From assembly GCA_910579395.1 (NCBI GenBank), contig CAJTUC010000032.1:1-39423 (forward strand): 39,423 nt of DNA, written 5' to 3'. The first letter of the stretch is position 1. Every line of letters begins with the position of its first letter. Of the stretch, positions 23,568 through 31,060 are shown in pieces. Source of the stretch: an uncultured Lachnospiraceae bacterium. Its GTDB lineage: Bacteria > Bacillota > Clostridia > Lachnospirales > Lachnospiraceae. The notes beneath the pieces were generated by a model. It ran no database searches. It was not told the DNA's origin and worked only from the letters and a program-made list of their open reading frames with translations. The position numbers and the translations under genes were made by a program.

Positions 23568-24650
23568 ATGGAGAACTATATTATGCAGTTGACGCCTGAA
23601 GAAATAGCTGAGCAGCAGAAAAATGAAGAAAATACAAAAAAGAACTACATAACACCAGTCATTCAGGAAAGATGGGGAAAAGAAAGCCCTGATAACATCG
23701 TTATGGAATATTGCTTTACGGATGGCATAGTGTTTTGCGAAAACATTGACCATGCGGATGCGATGGTCTTAAAATTGAAAAATCTCAACTCCGATTTGAT
23801 TCAGGAGAACAGTAAATATATCATGAAAATTACGGGAGATGATGAAATTGGAAAAGCGGAGTTGGAAAACTTTACTGATCCCAATGTAAAATATCCTGTA
23901 ATTGCAGTTACAAGCAAATTAATGTCAACAGGTGTTGATTCAGAAACCTGTGAGCTGATCGTGTTGGATAAGTCCATTGGTTCCATGACAGAATTCAAGC
24001 AGACAATTGGCAGAGGGACGAGGATTAATGAAAGCTTTACGATTGATGAACAAAAGAAGAGTAAACTGCATTTTACAATTTTAGATTTCAGGGCAAATTA
24101 TCATCAGTTTGAAGACCCGGGGTTTGACGGGGAAGAAGTGAGATATACTGATGAAAATGGTAATCTTGTTAGGCAGAATATTGAAAGCTGTGTAAAGAAT
24201 AATATTTTATCACAATATCCTGAGTACAATGATTTTTATGCGTCTTTTAAGTTATCCGATAAGAAAGATTTTCTCACAGGAGAACTTTTGATTGAAGCGA
24301 ACTATATAAGAAAAATAAGGGAATCGGTGGGATACTATATTGATAAATTTGATATTGTCGGTTTGGTCGGTTATGGAAAGCCGCCCAAGTCAAAAGAAGA
24401 AAGATTGCAGAAGGTCTACGATTCGGGTATTCTGGATGGATTGGATGATGAAAAAAGAAATATTATGGAAATAGTTCTAAATGAATATAAGACAGAGGAT
24501 TTTTCGAAATTGAAGGATATTACAGTATTTAATCTGCCTGTATTCAAAGCAAAAGGCTATACGCCTATGAAAATATTGAAAAATGTTTTTGGCGGAAATA
24601 AACAGAATTTCTTTGACTTAATGGAAAAAATAGAAAAAACCCTGTACTAA
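23568..24650 (+). pseudogene. hsdR: Type I restriction subunit HsdR with large in-frame internal deletion
   Basis: The 360-residue frame starts with MENYIMQLTPEEIAEQQKNEENTKKNYITPVIQERWGKESPDNIVMEYCFTDG, the normal N-terminus of EcoEI-like HsdR, and after about residue 53 jumps to IVFCENIDHADAM, helicase motif IV. Motif V (TSKLMSTGVD, 115-124) and motif VI (QTIGRGTR, 145-152) and the EcoEI_R-type C-terminal region (to KKIEKTLY-like end) are present. Missing are the PD-(D/E)xK nuclease and the Walker A/DEAH helicase half, roughly 400 or more residues of a usual 800-950. The frame is intact across the scar, so a peptide may still be made, but restriction and translocation must be lost. hsdM follows 17 bp later. 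Confidence 0.85.
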
Positions 24651-24667
24651 AGAGGAGAAAATGGGTC

Positions 24668-26176
24668 ATGGCATTAACTACATTAATAAAAAGATTGCAG
24701 GATATTATGCGCGGTGATGCGGGGGTCGGCGGAGATGAGCAAAGGCTATCCCAGATTGTATGGATTTTGTTCCTGAAGATTTTTGACTATAAAGAGGAAG
24801 AATGGGAATTGACGCGGGAAGATTATGTTCCGGTTATTCCAGAGGGATATCGTTGGAGAGACTGGGTTACATCAACTTCCGTAAAAGACCAGATGACGGG
24901 AGAAGAATTGATTGATTTTGTAAATAATAAGTTATTCAGAGTATTGTCGGGGGATGCCGTTAAAAACATGAACGGAGTGGATGAGTATCCTTTTTCAAAG
25001 ACGGACAGGGCGGCTCTTATTGTAAAAGAGTTCATGCGAGAATCTACTAACTTTATGAAGAATGGGGTTCTTCTCAGACAGCTTTTGAATATTTTTGATG
25101 AAATTGATTTTTCAGATTATGAGGAGAGGCATGCATTCAATGATATTTATGAAACTTTATTAAAGGGATTGCAGAAGAACAATGGAGAATTTTATACGCC
25201 AAGAGCGATTACATCTTTTGTTGTAGATAAAGTGAATCCCCAAATCGGAGAGAGGATAGCAGATTTTGCCTGTGGCACGGGTGGATTTCTTGTAGATGCG
25301 CTTCATCATATGGAAGAAGCTGGAGTTAAAGTAGAAGATTTGCCCCGGTTGCAGCATTCTTTTTATGGTATTGAAAAGAAACAGCTTCCTTATATGCTTT
25401 GTACTACGAATATGTTACTGAATGATATTGCAGAACCAGATATTATGCACGATAATTCTTTGGAGCAGGATGTCAGGAGATATACGGATGATGATAAATT
25501 TGATGTTATTCTTATGAATCCGCCCTATGGCGGCTCGGAGCTTGAAATTATACAGAAGAATTTTCCGGCAGAACTTAGAAATTCAGAGACGGCAGATCTT
25601 TTTATAATAGAAATCATGCATCGGCTTAATAAAAATGGCAGATGTGGAGTGGTTCTTCCTGATGGTTTTATCTTTGGTACTGATAATAGCAAGAGTGCGA
25701 TCAAAAAGAAACTGTTGGAAGAATTTAATTTACATACAGTTATCCGGCTGCCGGGAAGCTGTTTTGCACCCTATACAGGAATTGCGACAAATTTACTCTT
25801 TTTTGATAAGACAGAACCTACAACAGATGTATGGTTTTATAGGTTTGATCTACCCGACGGACAGAAATTTTCCATGAAAAAAAATCCGATGACCAGAGAG
25901 AAAATGTTTGTGCTTGATGATTGGTGGGACAACCGTATAGAGATTAAAGATAAAAAAGAAAACAGTTCTATGACGGAGACCTGGAAGGCAAGAAAAGTAT
26001 CTGTGAAAGAAATTATTGCCAATCATTATAGTTTGGATTTTTGTGGTTTTCCAAATGAAGAAAAAGTAATTCTTTCTCCAAAAGAAACAATAGAGAATTT
26101 CAAGGCTGAAAGAGAAAAGCTTGACAGAAAGATGGACGAAAAGCTGCAGGAGATTATGGATATATTGGAAGTGTAA
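24668..26176 (+). CDS. hsdM: Type I DNA methyltransferase subunit HsdM
   Basis: The protein is 502 residues, a normal HsdM length, and methylates adenine N6 together with HsdS. The N-terminal HsdM domain (1-150) is followed by TPRAITSFVVDKVNPQIGERIADFACGTGGF, with the SAM-binding motif at 199-207, and the catalytic NPPYGG at 284-289. The C-terminus is a helical, charged segment that packs against HsdS. AGAGGAGA lies about 10 bases upstream of the ATG. There are no visible lesions. The hsdS start is 2 bp after its stop, so the methylase pair should be co-translated. Confidence 0.95.
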   Translation: MALTTLIKRLQDIMRGDAGVGGDEQRLSQIVWILFLKIFDYKEEEWELTREDYVPVIPEGYRWRDWVTSTSVKDQMTGEELIDFVNNKLFRVLSGDAVKNMNGVDEYPFSKTDRAALIVKEFMRESTNFMKNGVLLRQLLNIFDEIDFSDYEERHAFNDIYETLLKGLQKNNGEFYTPRAITSFVVDKVNPQIGERIADFACGTGGFLVDALHHMEEAGVKVEDLPRLQHSFYGIEKKQLPYMLCTTNMLLNDIAEPDIMHDNSLEQDVRRYTDDDKFDVILMNPPYGGSELEIIQKNFPAELRNSETADLFIIEIMHRLNKNGRCGVVLPDGFIFGTDNSKSAIKKKLLEEFNLHTVIRLPGSCFAPYTGIATNLLFFDKTEPTTDVWFYRFDLPDGQKFSMKKNPMTREKMFVLDDWWDNRIEIKDKKENSSMTETWKARKVSVKEIIANHYSLDFCGFPNEEKVILSPKETIENFKAEREKLDRKMDEKLQEIMDILEV

Positions 26177-26178
26177 CT

Positions 26179-27660
26179 ATGGTATTAGCAGAAGATTTAA
26201 GACAGGCGGTATTGCAGGCCGCATTGCAGGGGAGGCTGACAGAACAGCTTGAAACAGATAGTAATGTGGATGAGATGCTGAAAAACATACAGAAGGAAAA
26301 AGAGAAACTGATTGCTGATAAGAAAATAAAAAAAGAGAAGCCGTTGCCGGAGATTCAGGAAGAAGAGATTCCGTTTGATATTCCTGAAAGCTGGAGATGG
26401 GTAAAAGTAGGTAATATTTGTGATTGCGGCGCAGGAGCTACGCCACCAAGGGGTAATAAGGATTTTTATGATAATGGAACCATACCTTGGTTAAAAACAG
26501 GGGAATTGACTAATGGGTATATTTATAGATGTGAAGAAAAAATAACTTATTTGGCTTTAGAGAAATGTTCATTACGTTTAAATCAAAAAGATGACATCCT
26601 CATTGCAATGTACGGGGCGACGATAGGGAAATTGGGGATTGTTACTTTCCCATTAACTACAAATCAGGCATGTTGCGGATGTACTCCATACATGGGAATT
26701 TATAATTTATATTTATTTTATTGTTTTATGTGCATTAAAGAGACTTTAATTGGTAAAGCGGAAGGCGGGGCGCAACCAAATATTTCAAGGGAAAAAATAA
26801 GAAGTTCATTAGTTCCAGTTCCCCCAATCGAAGAACAGCAGAGAATTGTTGATAAAATCAATGAAATTATGCCTAAAATCGATGAATATGAGAAAATAGA
26901 AAAAGAGTTGAAAGCACTAAAAAAAGCATTTCCGGAGAATGTGAAAAGTGCAATTCTTCAAGCAGCTATGCAGGGAAACTTGACAGAGCAGTTGGAGAAT
27001 GATAGCAAGGTAGATGAATTGCTTTTGAATATTGAAAAAGATAGAGAAGATAAAATTAATAGTGGTTTAGTAAAGAATGATAAACGGTTATTTACAAAAC
27101 GCGTTGACGACGAGGATACATCATTAACAATACCGGATAGCTGGAGGAGTGTTACATTAGGAAGTATTCTTTATAAACTTACGGATGGAACTCATAAAAC
27201 GCCTAAATATGTGACAAATGGTGTAAAATTTGTTTCTGTGAAAGATATGAGTTCGGGGAAATTGGATTTAAGTAGTACAAAGTTCATAACCAAAGAAGAA
27301 CATGAGGAATTATATAATAGATGTAATCCTGAAAAGGGAGATATGCTTCTGTCTAAAGTTGGCACAACGGGAGTTCCGGCAATTGTTGATACGGATGAGA
27401 AATTTAGTTTATTTGTAAGTGTTGCTCTTTTAAAATACAATCATCAATTTATAAATGAAAAATTTTTATACTATTTAATATGCAGTCCATTGGTACAGGA
27501 GCAGGTGAAAGAAAATACAAGAGGAGTCGGCAATAAAAACTGGGTATTAGATTTTATTGCTAAAACTGTCATTGTACTTCCACCAATTGAAGAACAAAAA
27601 AGAATCGTGGAAAGACTGGAAGCTTTATTGCCTTTATGTGAAGAATTAAAAGATGAATGA
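26179..27660 (+). CDS. hsdS: Type I specificity subunit HsdS
   Basis: This 493-residue subunit recognises the bipartite DNA target. It has two target-recognition domains, about 65-215 (IPESWRWVKVGNICDCGAG...ISREKIRSSLVPVPPIEEQQRIV) and 320-470 (IPDSWRSVTLGSILYKLTDGTHKTP...IVLPPIEEQKRIV), each followed by a helix. Each is preceded by a matching helical repeat: LRQAVLQAALQGRLTEQLETDSNVDEML at the N-terminus and VKSAILQAAMQGNLTEQLENDSKVDELL near residue 255. This circular, repeated organisation is normal for HsdS and allows domain swapping by recombination. The specificity cannot be predicted by eye. Confidence 0.93.
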   Translation: MVLAEDLRQAVLQAALQGRLTEQLETDSNVDEMLKNIQKEKEKLIADKKIKKEKPLPEIQEEEIPFDIPESWRWVKVGNICDCGAGATPPRGNKDFYDNGTIPWLKTGELTNGYIYRCEEKITYLALEKCSLRLNQKDDILIAMYGATIGKLGIVTFPLTTNQACCGCTPYMGIYNLYLFYCFMCIKETLIGKAEGGAQPNISREKIRSSLVPVPPIEEQQRIVDKINEIMPKIDEYEKIEKELKALKKAFPENVKSAILQAAMQGNLTEQLENDSKVDELLLNIEKDREDKINSGLVKNDKRLFTKRVDDEDTSLTIPDSWRSVTLGSILYKLTDGTHKTPKYVTNGVKFVSVKDMSSGKLDLSSTKFITKEEHEELYNRCNPEKGDMLLSKVGTTGVPAIVDTDEKFSLFVSVALLKYNHQFINEKFLYYLICSPLVQEQVKENTRGVGNKNWVLDFIAKTVIVLPPIEEQKRIVERLEALLPLCEELKDE

Positions 27661-27747
27661 AACCAGATAAGGAGAAAACTCAAAAATTTGTTTAAGACAG
27701 CAGACATAACAATGTGGAGTGAATATCTTATCTGGAGGAAACAGAAA

Positions 27748-28113
27748 ATGGCAAAATCATTATTTGAGGAACTGGGCGGCAAACACGAGCGGCAAGGAGA
27801 TTACTTGATACCGTGCTTAACTGTACCAGCCGAAGAAGAACAACCGATAGGTATATGGGGACAGCGGCATCTGGACTATCTGAAGCAGTACCACAAAGTT
27901 GCATACACCAATCTGCTCACAAGCGGTAGGCTCAATTCTTATGCCGACATCGACAGACAGGCGCAGGAACGCTTTGAACGGCTCATAGAGGGTATGAAAC
28001 GAACGCAGGTACAACAGCTAAAGGCTGAAAATGCCTTAGAATGGACAGGACGGCTCAACAATATAAGGGCTTGTGCGAGGGAGATTGTGAATGAGGAAAT
28101 CATTTTCGCATAA
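27748..28113 (+). CDS. tnpV: TnpV family transposon-encoded protein
   Basis: This 121-residue protein resembles TnpV proteins found in mobile elements of Clostridia: MAKSLFEELGGKHERQGDYLIPCLTVPAEEEQPIGIWGQRHLDYLKQYHKVAYTNLLTSGRLNSYADIDRQAQERFERLIEGM. Its role in the element is not known. CTGGAGGAAACAGAAA places a good ribosome site before ATG 27748. It lies 88 bp after hsdS and is followed by a strong terminator. It marks the block as accessory DNA, although no integrase or transposase is visible nearby. Confidence 0.82.
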   Translation: MAKSLFEELGGKHERQGDYLIPCLTVPAEEEQPIGIWGQRHLDYLKQYHKVAYTNLLTSGRLNSYADIDRQAQERFERLIEGMKRTQVQQLKAENALEWTGRLNNIRACAREIVNEEIIFA

Positions 28114-28121
28114 GCAACATG

Positions 28122-28151
28122 GCGGCAGAGAGAAATCTCTGCTGCTTTTTT
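28122..28151 (+). terminator. Intrinsic terminator after tnpV
   Basis: GCGGCAGAGA / TCTCTGCTGC, a 10-bp stem with one G-T pair and loop GAAA, followed by T6. Confidence 0.9.
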
Positions 28152-28193
28152 CGGGCGTCATATAGTTATTTTTCAGGAAAAAGAGAAAGGATA

Positions 28194-28222
28194 TTGACGT
28201 GCAAGTGCTATATGTATATAAT
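28194..28222 (+). promoter_or_regulatory. Promoter of the GntR regulator gene
   Basis: TTGACG (28194-28199), a 17-bp spacer and a perfect TATAAT (28217-28222). The -10 region sits in alternating TATGTATA / GTATATGT sequence, a likely operator for the YtrA-type regulator encoded just downstream. Confidence 0.82.
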
Positions 28223-28260
28223 GTGTATATGTCAACATCACACTAAAGGAGGCAGGATAT

Positions 28261-28638
28261 TTGAAGATTGTAATATCTAACACATCGGAAGCCCCCCTTT
28301 ACCAACAAATCAAAGACCAGATAAAAGACGCAATCTTAAAAGGAGAATTAGTAGAAGGCGATGCACTTCCGTCTATTCGTGCCTTTGCAAATGATTTAAA
28401 GGTCAGCGTCTTAACAATACGGAGAGTCTATGATGAGTTGGAACAAGAGGGATTTGTAACAAGCCAAGTCGGTATCGGCACTTTTGTTTCTACAAGCAAC
28501 ATTGAATTATTGCGGGATTCCAAGCGGCGGCTTGTGGAGAAAAAAATGCTTGATATGATTCAGACAGCGAAATCTTTGGGCATTAGTAAAGATGAATTAA
28601 ATGCCATGATGGACATTTTATACGAGGAGGAAAACTGA
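28261..28638 (+). CDS. GntR-family regulator, YtrA subfamily
   Basis: This 125-residue repressor has an N-terminal winged helix-turn-helix (APLYQQIKDQIKDAILKGELVEGDALPSIRAFANDLKVSVLTIRRVYDELEQEGFVTSQVGIGTFV, about 12-78) and a short helical tail, the YtrA architecture. Such regulators normally control an adjoining ABC exporter. The start is TTG 28261 with AAAGGAGG eight bases upstream. The stop codon overlaps the ATG of the next, truncated, ABC gene (TGAATGG arrangement), so the operon partner was lost. The gene itself looks intact. Confidence 0.92.
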   Translation: MKIVISNTSEAPLYQQIKDQIKDAILKGELVEGDALPSIRAFANDLKVSVLTIRRVYDELEQEGFVTSQVGIGTFVSTSNIELLRDSKRRLVEKKMLDMIQTAKSLGISKDELNAMMDILYEEEN

Positions 28639-28677
28639 ATGGATAACATTTTAGAAGTATGTGGATTAAATACGTTT
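28639..28677 (+). pseudogene. ABC transporter ATP-binding gene, cut after about 12 codons
   Basis: An ATG directly at the GntR stop codon, spaced from GGAGG (28625-28630), begins M-D-N-I-L-E-V-C-G-L-N, the usual opening of the ATPase gene that follows ytrA-like regulators. Homology stops at about 28675 and the frame ends in unrelated sequence. The antisense nuclease gene starts its coding at the same breakpoint, so insertion or deletion there removed the exporter. Confidence 0.65.
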
Positions 28678-29580
28678 TCTTGTTCGTTGACTGAAAGGAT
28701 TAATAAGAAGTATACTACAATAATTTTCTAATTTCCAAGAATCAAAATCTTTGAGATACCGTGTATGCCCTTCAACAATATCAGTCAGATAAATAATATC
28801 AACTTTATCGAAATCAGAGTGTTTAATTTCTTGATTATTTTTGTCAAAAAATCTTCCTGTAAATTGCTCTGTAAATATTCCTGTACATGGATTGCATAGA
28901 TATCCCCAATAATCATTCATTTGATGTGATGCAACTGACAAAGCTAATACATTTATAGATTTTTCTTCAAAGGTGAATTTTGTCTGCCCTGATTTTAAAT
29001 ATTCTATAACTTTATTGTCATCTATTTTTGTTTGTTTAGATGCAGTATATTTTCCTTGTGAATTACTAATTATTTTTTGAACAAAATTATCGGTTGCTTT
29101 TCCTAATTTTTCATCTTGTATTTCTTTTTTATCAAAGGCACGAAAAGGTATTGTAATGTTAAGAATGGATTCGTCTGTCTTTTTTATTTGATTAGGAGTT
29201 TTAATTTCGATGTTAAAACGGTATCCATCTTTAATTATTTGTATATCAACATCAGAATTATTATTCTCACTCTTTGTGTGCAATCGTTGATCGATTTCAA
29301 AATTATAATTCATTCTAATTGAATAGAGCCAGAACATCATTTCTGATAAACCTTGAAAACATTTGTCTCTATTATATGAGCCCAATAGCTGTAGTTTATT
29401 GCAAAACTTGTCTACACTCTTAGATGATGTAAGAATTCCACCTTTGCATAATAACGAGACATTATTCCAAAAAAGATTAAAATATTCATCGGGCATATGC
29501 TCGATAATGATATGTTCATTTTGTTTCATTAATTGATTGTATATTTTATTTTTGATTTGTTCCTCAGTAATGATAAACAC
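28666..29580 (-). CDS. Unrecognised protein with PD-(D/E)xK-like nuclease motif
   Basis: I do not recognise the family. The 304-residue protein is rich in Lys, Asn and Ile and comes from distinctly AT-rich DNA. The segment SDVDIQIIKDGYRFNIEIKTP (109-129) has acidic residues Asp110/Asp112 followed by Glu125-Ile-Lys127 on two predicted beta strands, the pattern of PD-(D/E)xK nucleases; Glu80 in a preceding helix (LSEMMFW) could be the supporting acid. Restriction endonuclease-like proteins often show this layout. The start is GTG 29580 after AAAAGAG. The last codons and stop (KRI-stop) fall in sequence belonging to the truncated ABC gene, so the native C-terminus may have been altered on insertion. 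Confidence 0.6.
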   Translation of the reverse strand: MFIITEEQIKNKIYNQLMKQNEHIIIEHMPDEYFNLFWNNVSLLCKGGILTSSKSVDKFCNKLQLLGSYNRDKCFQGLSEMMFWLYSIRMNYNFEIDQRLHTKSENNNSDVDIQIIKDGYRFNIEIKTPNQIKKTDESILNITIPFRAFDKKEIQDEKLGKATDNFVQKIISNSQGKYTASKQTKIDDNKVIEYLKSGQTKFTFEEKSINVLALSVASHQMNDYWGYLCNPCTGIFTEQFTGRFFDKNNQEIKHSDFDKVDIIYLTDIVEGHTRYLKDFDSWKLENYCSILLINPFSQRTRKRI

Positions 29581-29989
29581 CTCTTTTCGCTTGAATTGTT
29601 ATTAAAAAACATTTCTCAAATTCTGTTTGATTGAGTCCGATTTGTTGAATACATAATACCACGATAATATGGATATTTCTACTATGTCATTCAACTATTA
29701 CCGATTTGAACCCTCCCCCTACGACTTAAAAGAAGGGAAGTTTAGCAAACGGCCCTTGTTTGGTATGAAGATGACCATGGCGATAACAGCACCTGTGTAT
29801 GCAGATCTCATTTGAAGCATACATAATTCTGTTTAATTTAATAAAGGAACGGAATCCGTTTGGCAGGCAGCTAAGCAGATTTTTGCAATATTTCCATATA
29901 ATGCCGAATTTCAATAAGTCTTTTCGAAACCGTAAAACTATGTTAGAATAAGAAGCAAATCATAAAAGGAAGAGTAGAGGACAGGAACA
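29581..29989. other. 409-bp intergenic region between nuclease gene and S1-domain gene
   Basis: I see no convincing gene here. A minus-strand frame of 62 codons at 29726-29914 lacks a ribosome site. GATTTGAACCCTC at 29703-29715 resembles the T-arm of a tRNA on the minus strand but has no matching 3' stem or acceptor. Near the right end TTAGAATAAG (29943-29952) could be the -10 of the S1-domain gene. The left part is AT-rich like the accessory block, the right part is like the core, so the island boundary probably lies within this stretch. Confidence 0.4.
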
Positions 29990-30895
29990 ATGGCAGAGAC
30001 AATGAAAGATTATGAAAAAGAGCTTGAGGCCTCTTTCCGCACAATCAACGAAGGCGACGTGCTGAAGGGCACGGTGATCGGCGTAAACGAGGAAGAAGTG
30101 ACATTAGACCTCAAGTACTATACACAGGGTATCATCAAGGCTGCTGATATGAGCGACGACCCTGATTTTTCCCTGATGACAGATGTGCATGAAGGCGATG
30201 TGATCGAAGCGTCCGTCGTAAAGATGGATGACGGTCAGGGCAATATACTTTTGTCCAGAAAAGAAGCAAACTCCGTACTCGCGTGGGACGTGCTTAAGGG
30301 CTGCATGGAAGAAAAGAAAACAGTCAGCATAAAAGTGAGCGAAGTCGTGAACGCGGGCGTTGTTGCTTATCTGGAAGGCATCAGGGGATTCATACCTGCA
30401 TCCCACCTCGATGTTTCTTATGTAGAGAATCTGGAAGCATATAAAGGAAAAACGCTGGATGTAAGAGTGATAACAGTTGATCAGGAAAAAGAAAAGCTGG
30501 TGCTTTCGGCACGGGAGATTTTGCGGGAAAAGGCAAAGGAAGAGCACGACCATAAGGTGGCAATGATCGTACCGGGAACGATTCTGGAAGGCACGGTGGA
30601 AACGTTACAGCCTTACGGCGCTTTCGTCGATTTAAAAGACGGCCTGAGCGGTCTTGTGCATATTTCCCAGATCAGCCAGAGGCGGATCAAGAAACCTTCT
30701 GAGGTCCTGAAAGTGGGCGATAAGGTCAAAGTTAAAGTATTGAACACCAACGACGGCAAGATCTCATTGAGCATGAAAGCGGTGGAAGACCAGCAGACGG
30801 AGGAAATGGAGCATATCGATACAGCGCAATACGGTTCCGGCGAGAGCGTGGGGACCAGTCTGGGAGATTTGTTTGCGAAGCTGAACATTAAATAG
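29990..30895 (+). CDS. S1-domain RNA-binding protein (ribosomal protein S1-like)
   Basis: The protein is 301 residues with three S1 OB-fold domains: about 20-88 (GDVLKGTVIGVNEEEVTLDLKYYTQGII), 105-172 (KTVSIKVSEVVNAGVVAYLEGIRGFIPASHLD) and 190-258 (PGTILEGTVETLQPYGAFVDLKDGLSGLVHISQIS). The third is the most canonical. Short three-domain S1 proteins are usual in Firmicutes and are thought to help mRNA binding or translation, though not as the essential S1 of Proteobacteria. A weak AGAGG precedes the ATG by about 12 bases. A strong terminator follows immediately, so it is a single-gene unit. It looks like core genome, at the right edge of the accessory block. Confidence 0.92.
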   Translation: MAETMKDYEKELEASFRTINEGDVLKGTVIGVNEEEVTLDLKYYTQGIIKAADMSDDPDFSLMTDVHEGDVIEASVVKMDDGQGNILLSRKEANSVLAWDVLKGCMEEKKTVSIKVSEVVNAGVVAYLEGIRGFIPASHLDVSYVENLEAYKGKTLDVRVITVDQEKEKLVLSAREILREKAKEEHDHKVAMIVPGTILEGTVETLQPYGAFVDLKDGLSGLVHISQISQRRIKKPSEVLKVGDKVKVKVLNTNDGKISLSMKAVEDQQTEEMEHIDTAQYGSGESVGTSLGDLFAKLNIK

Positions 30896-30908
30896 TTGAA
30901 ATGAGTGA

Positions 30909-30950
30909 AAAGGCTTATCTGTCATAAAAGCGGCAGAGGAGCCTTTTTTT
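30909..30950 (+). terminator. Intrinsic terminator after the S1-domain gene
   Basis: AAAGGCT / AGCCTTT outer stem with an inner CTGTC / GGCAG stem, ending in T7. Confidence 0.88.
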
Positions 30951-30966
30951 GGTGTTATATTTGTGC

Positions 30967-30995
30967 TTGTGGGTCTGCCCGCTTCATGATAGAAT
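30967..30995 (+). promoter_or_regulatory. Promoter of the GH95 gene
   Basis: TTGTGG (30967-30972), a 17-bp spacer and TAGAAT (30990-30995). The region from 30960 matches 39387-39423 at about 28 of 37 positions, including the spacer. Confidence 0.6.
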
Positions 30996-31060
30996 GGACG
31001 TCATAACAGGGAGCTGGAGTTTTTGGGACGGCTTACGAAAAGAAAGCGGAGGAACAGGAT

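Noticed and set aside
23400..23753. N-terminal extension of the Fic protein to 23753
   Set aside because: The extension covers the promoter and operator and encodes an implausible hydrophobic stretch; ATG 23399 has an ideal ribosome site.
29703..29715. tRNA gene or attachment site on the minus strand
   Set aside because: Only a T-loop-like string is present; there is no 3' T-stem, acceptor or anticodon arm, and no second copy was seen.
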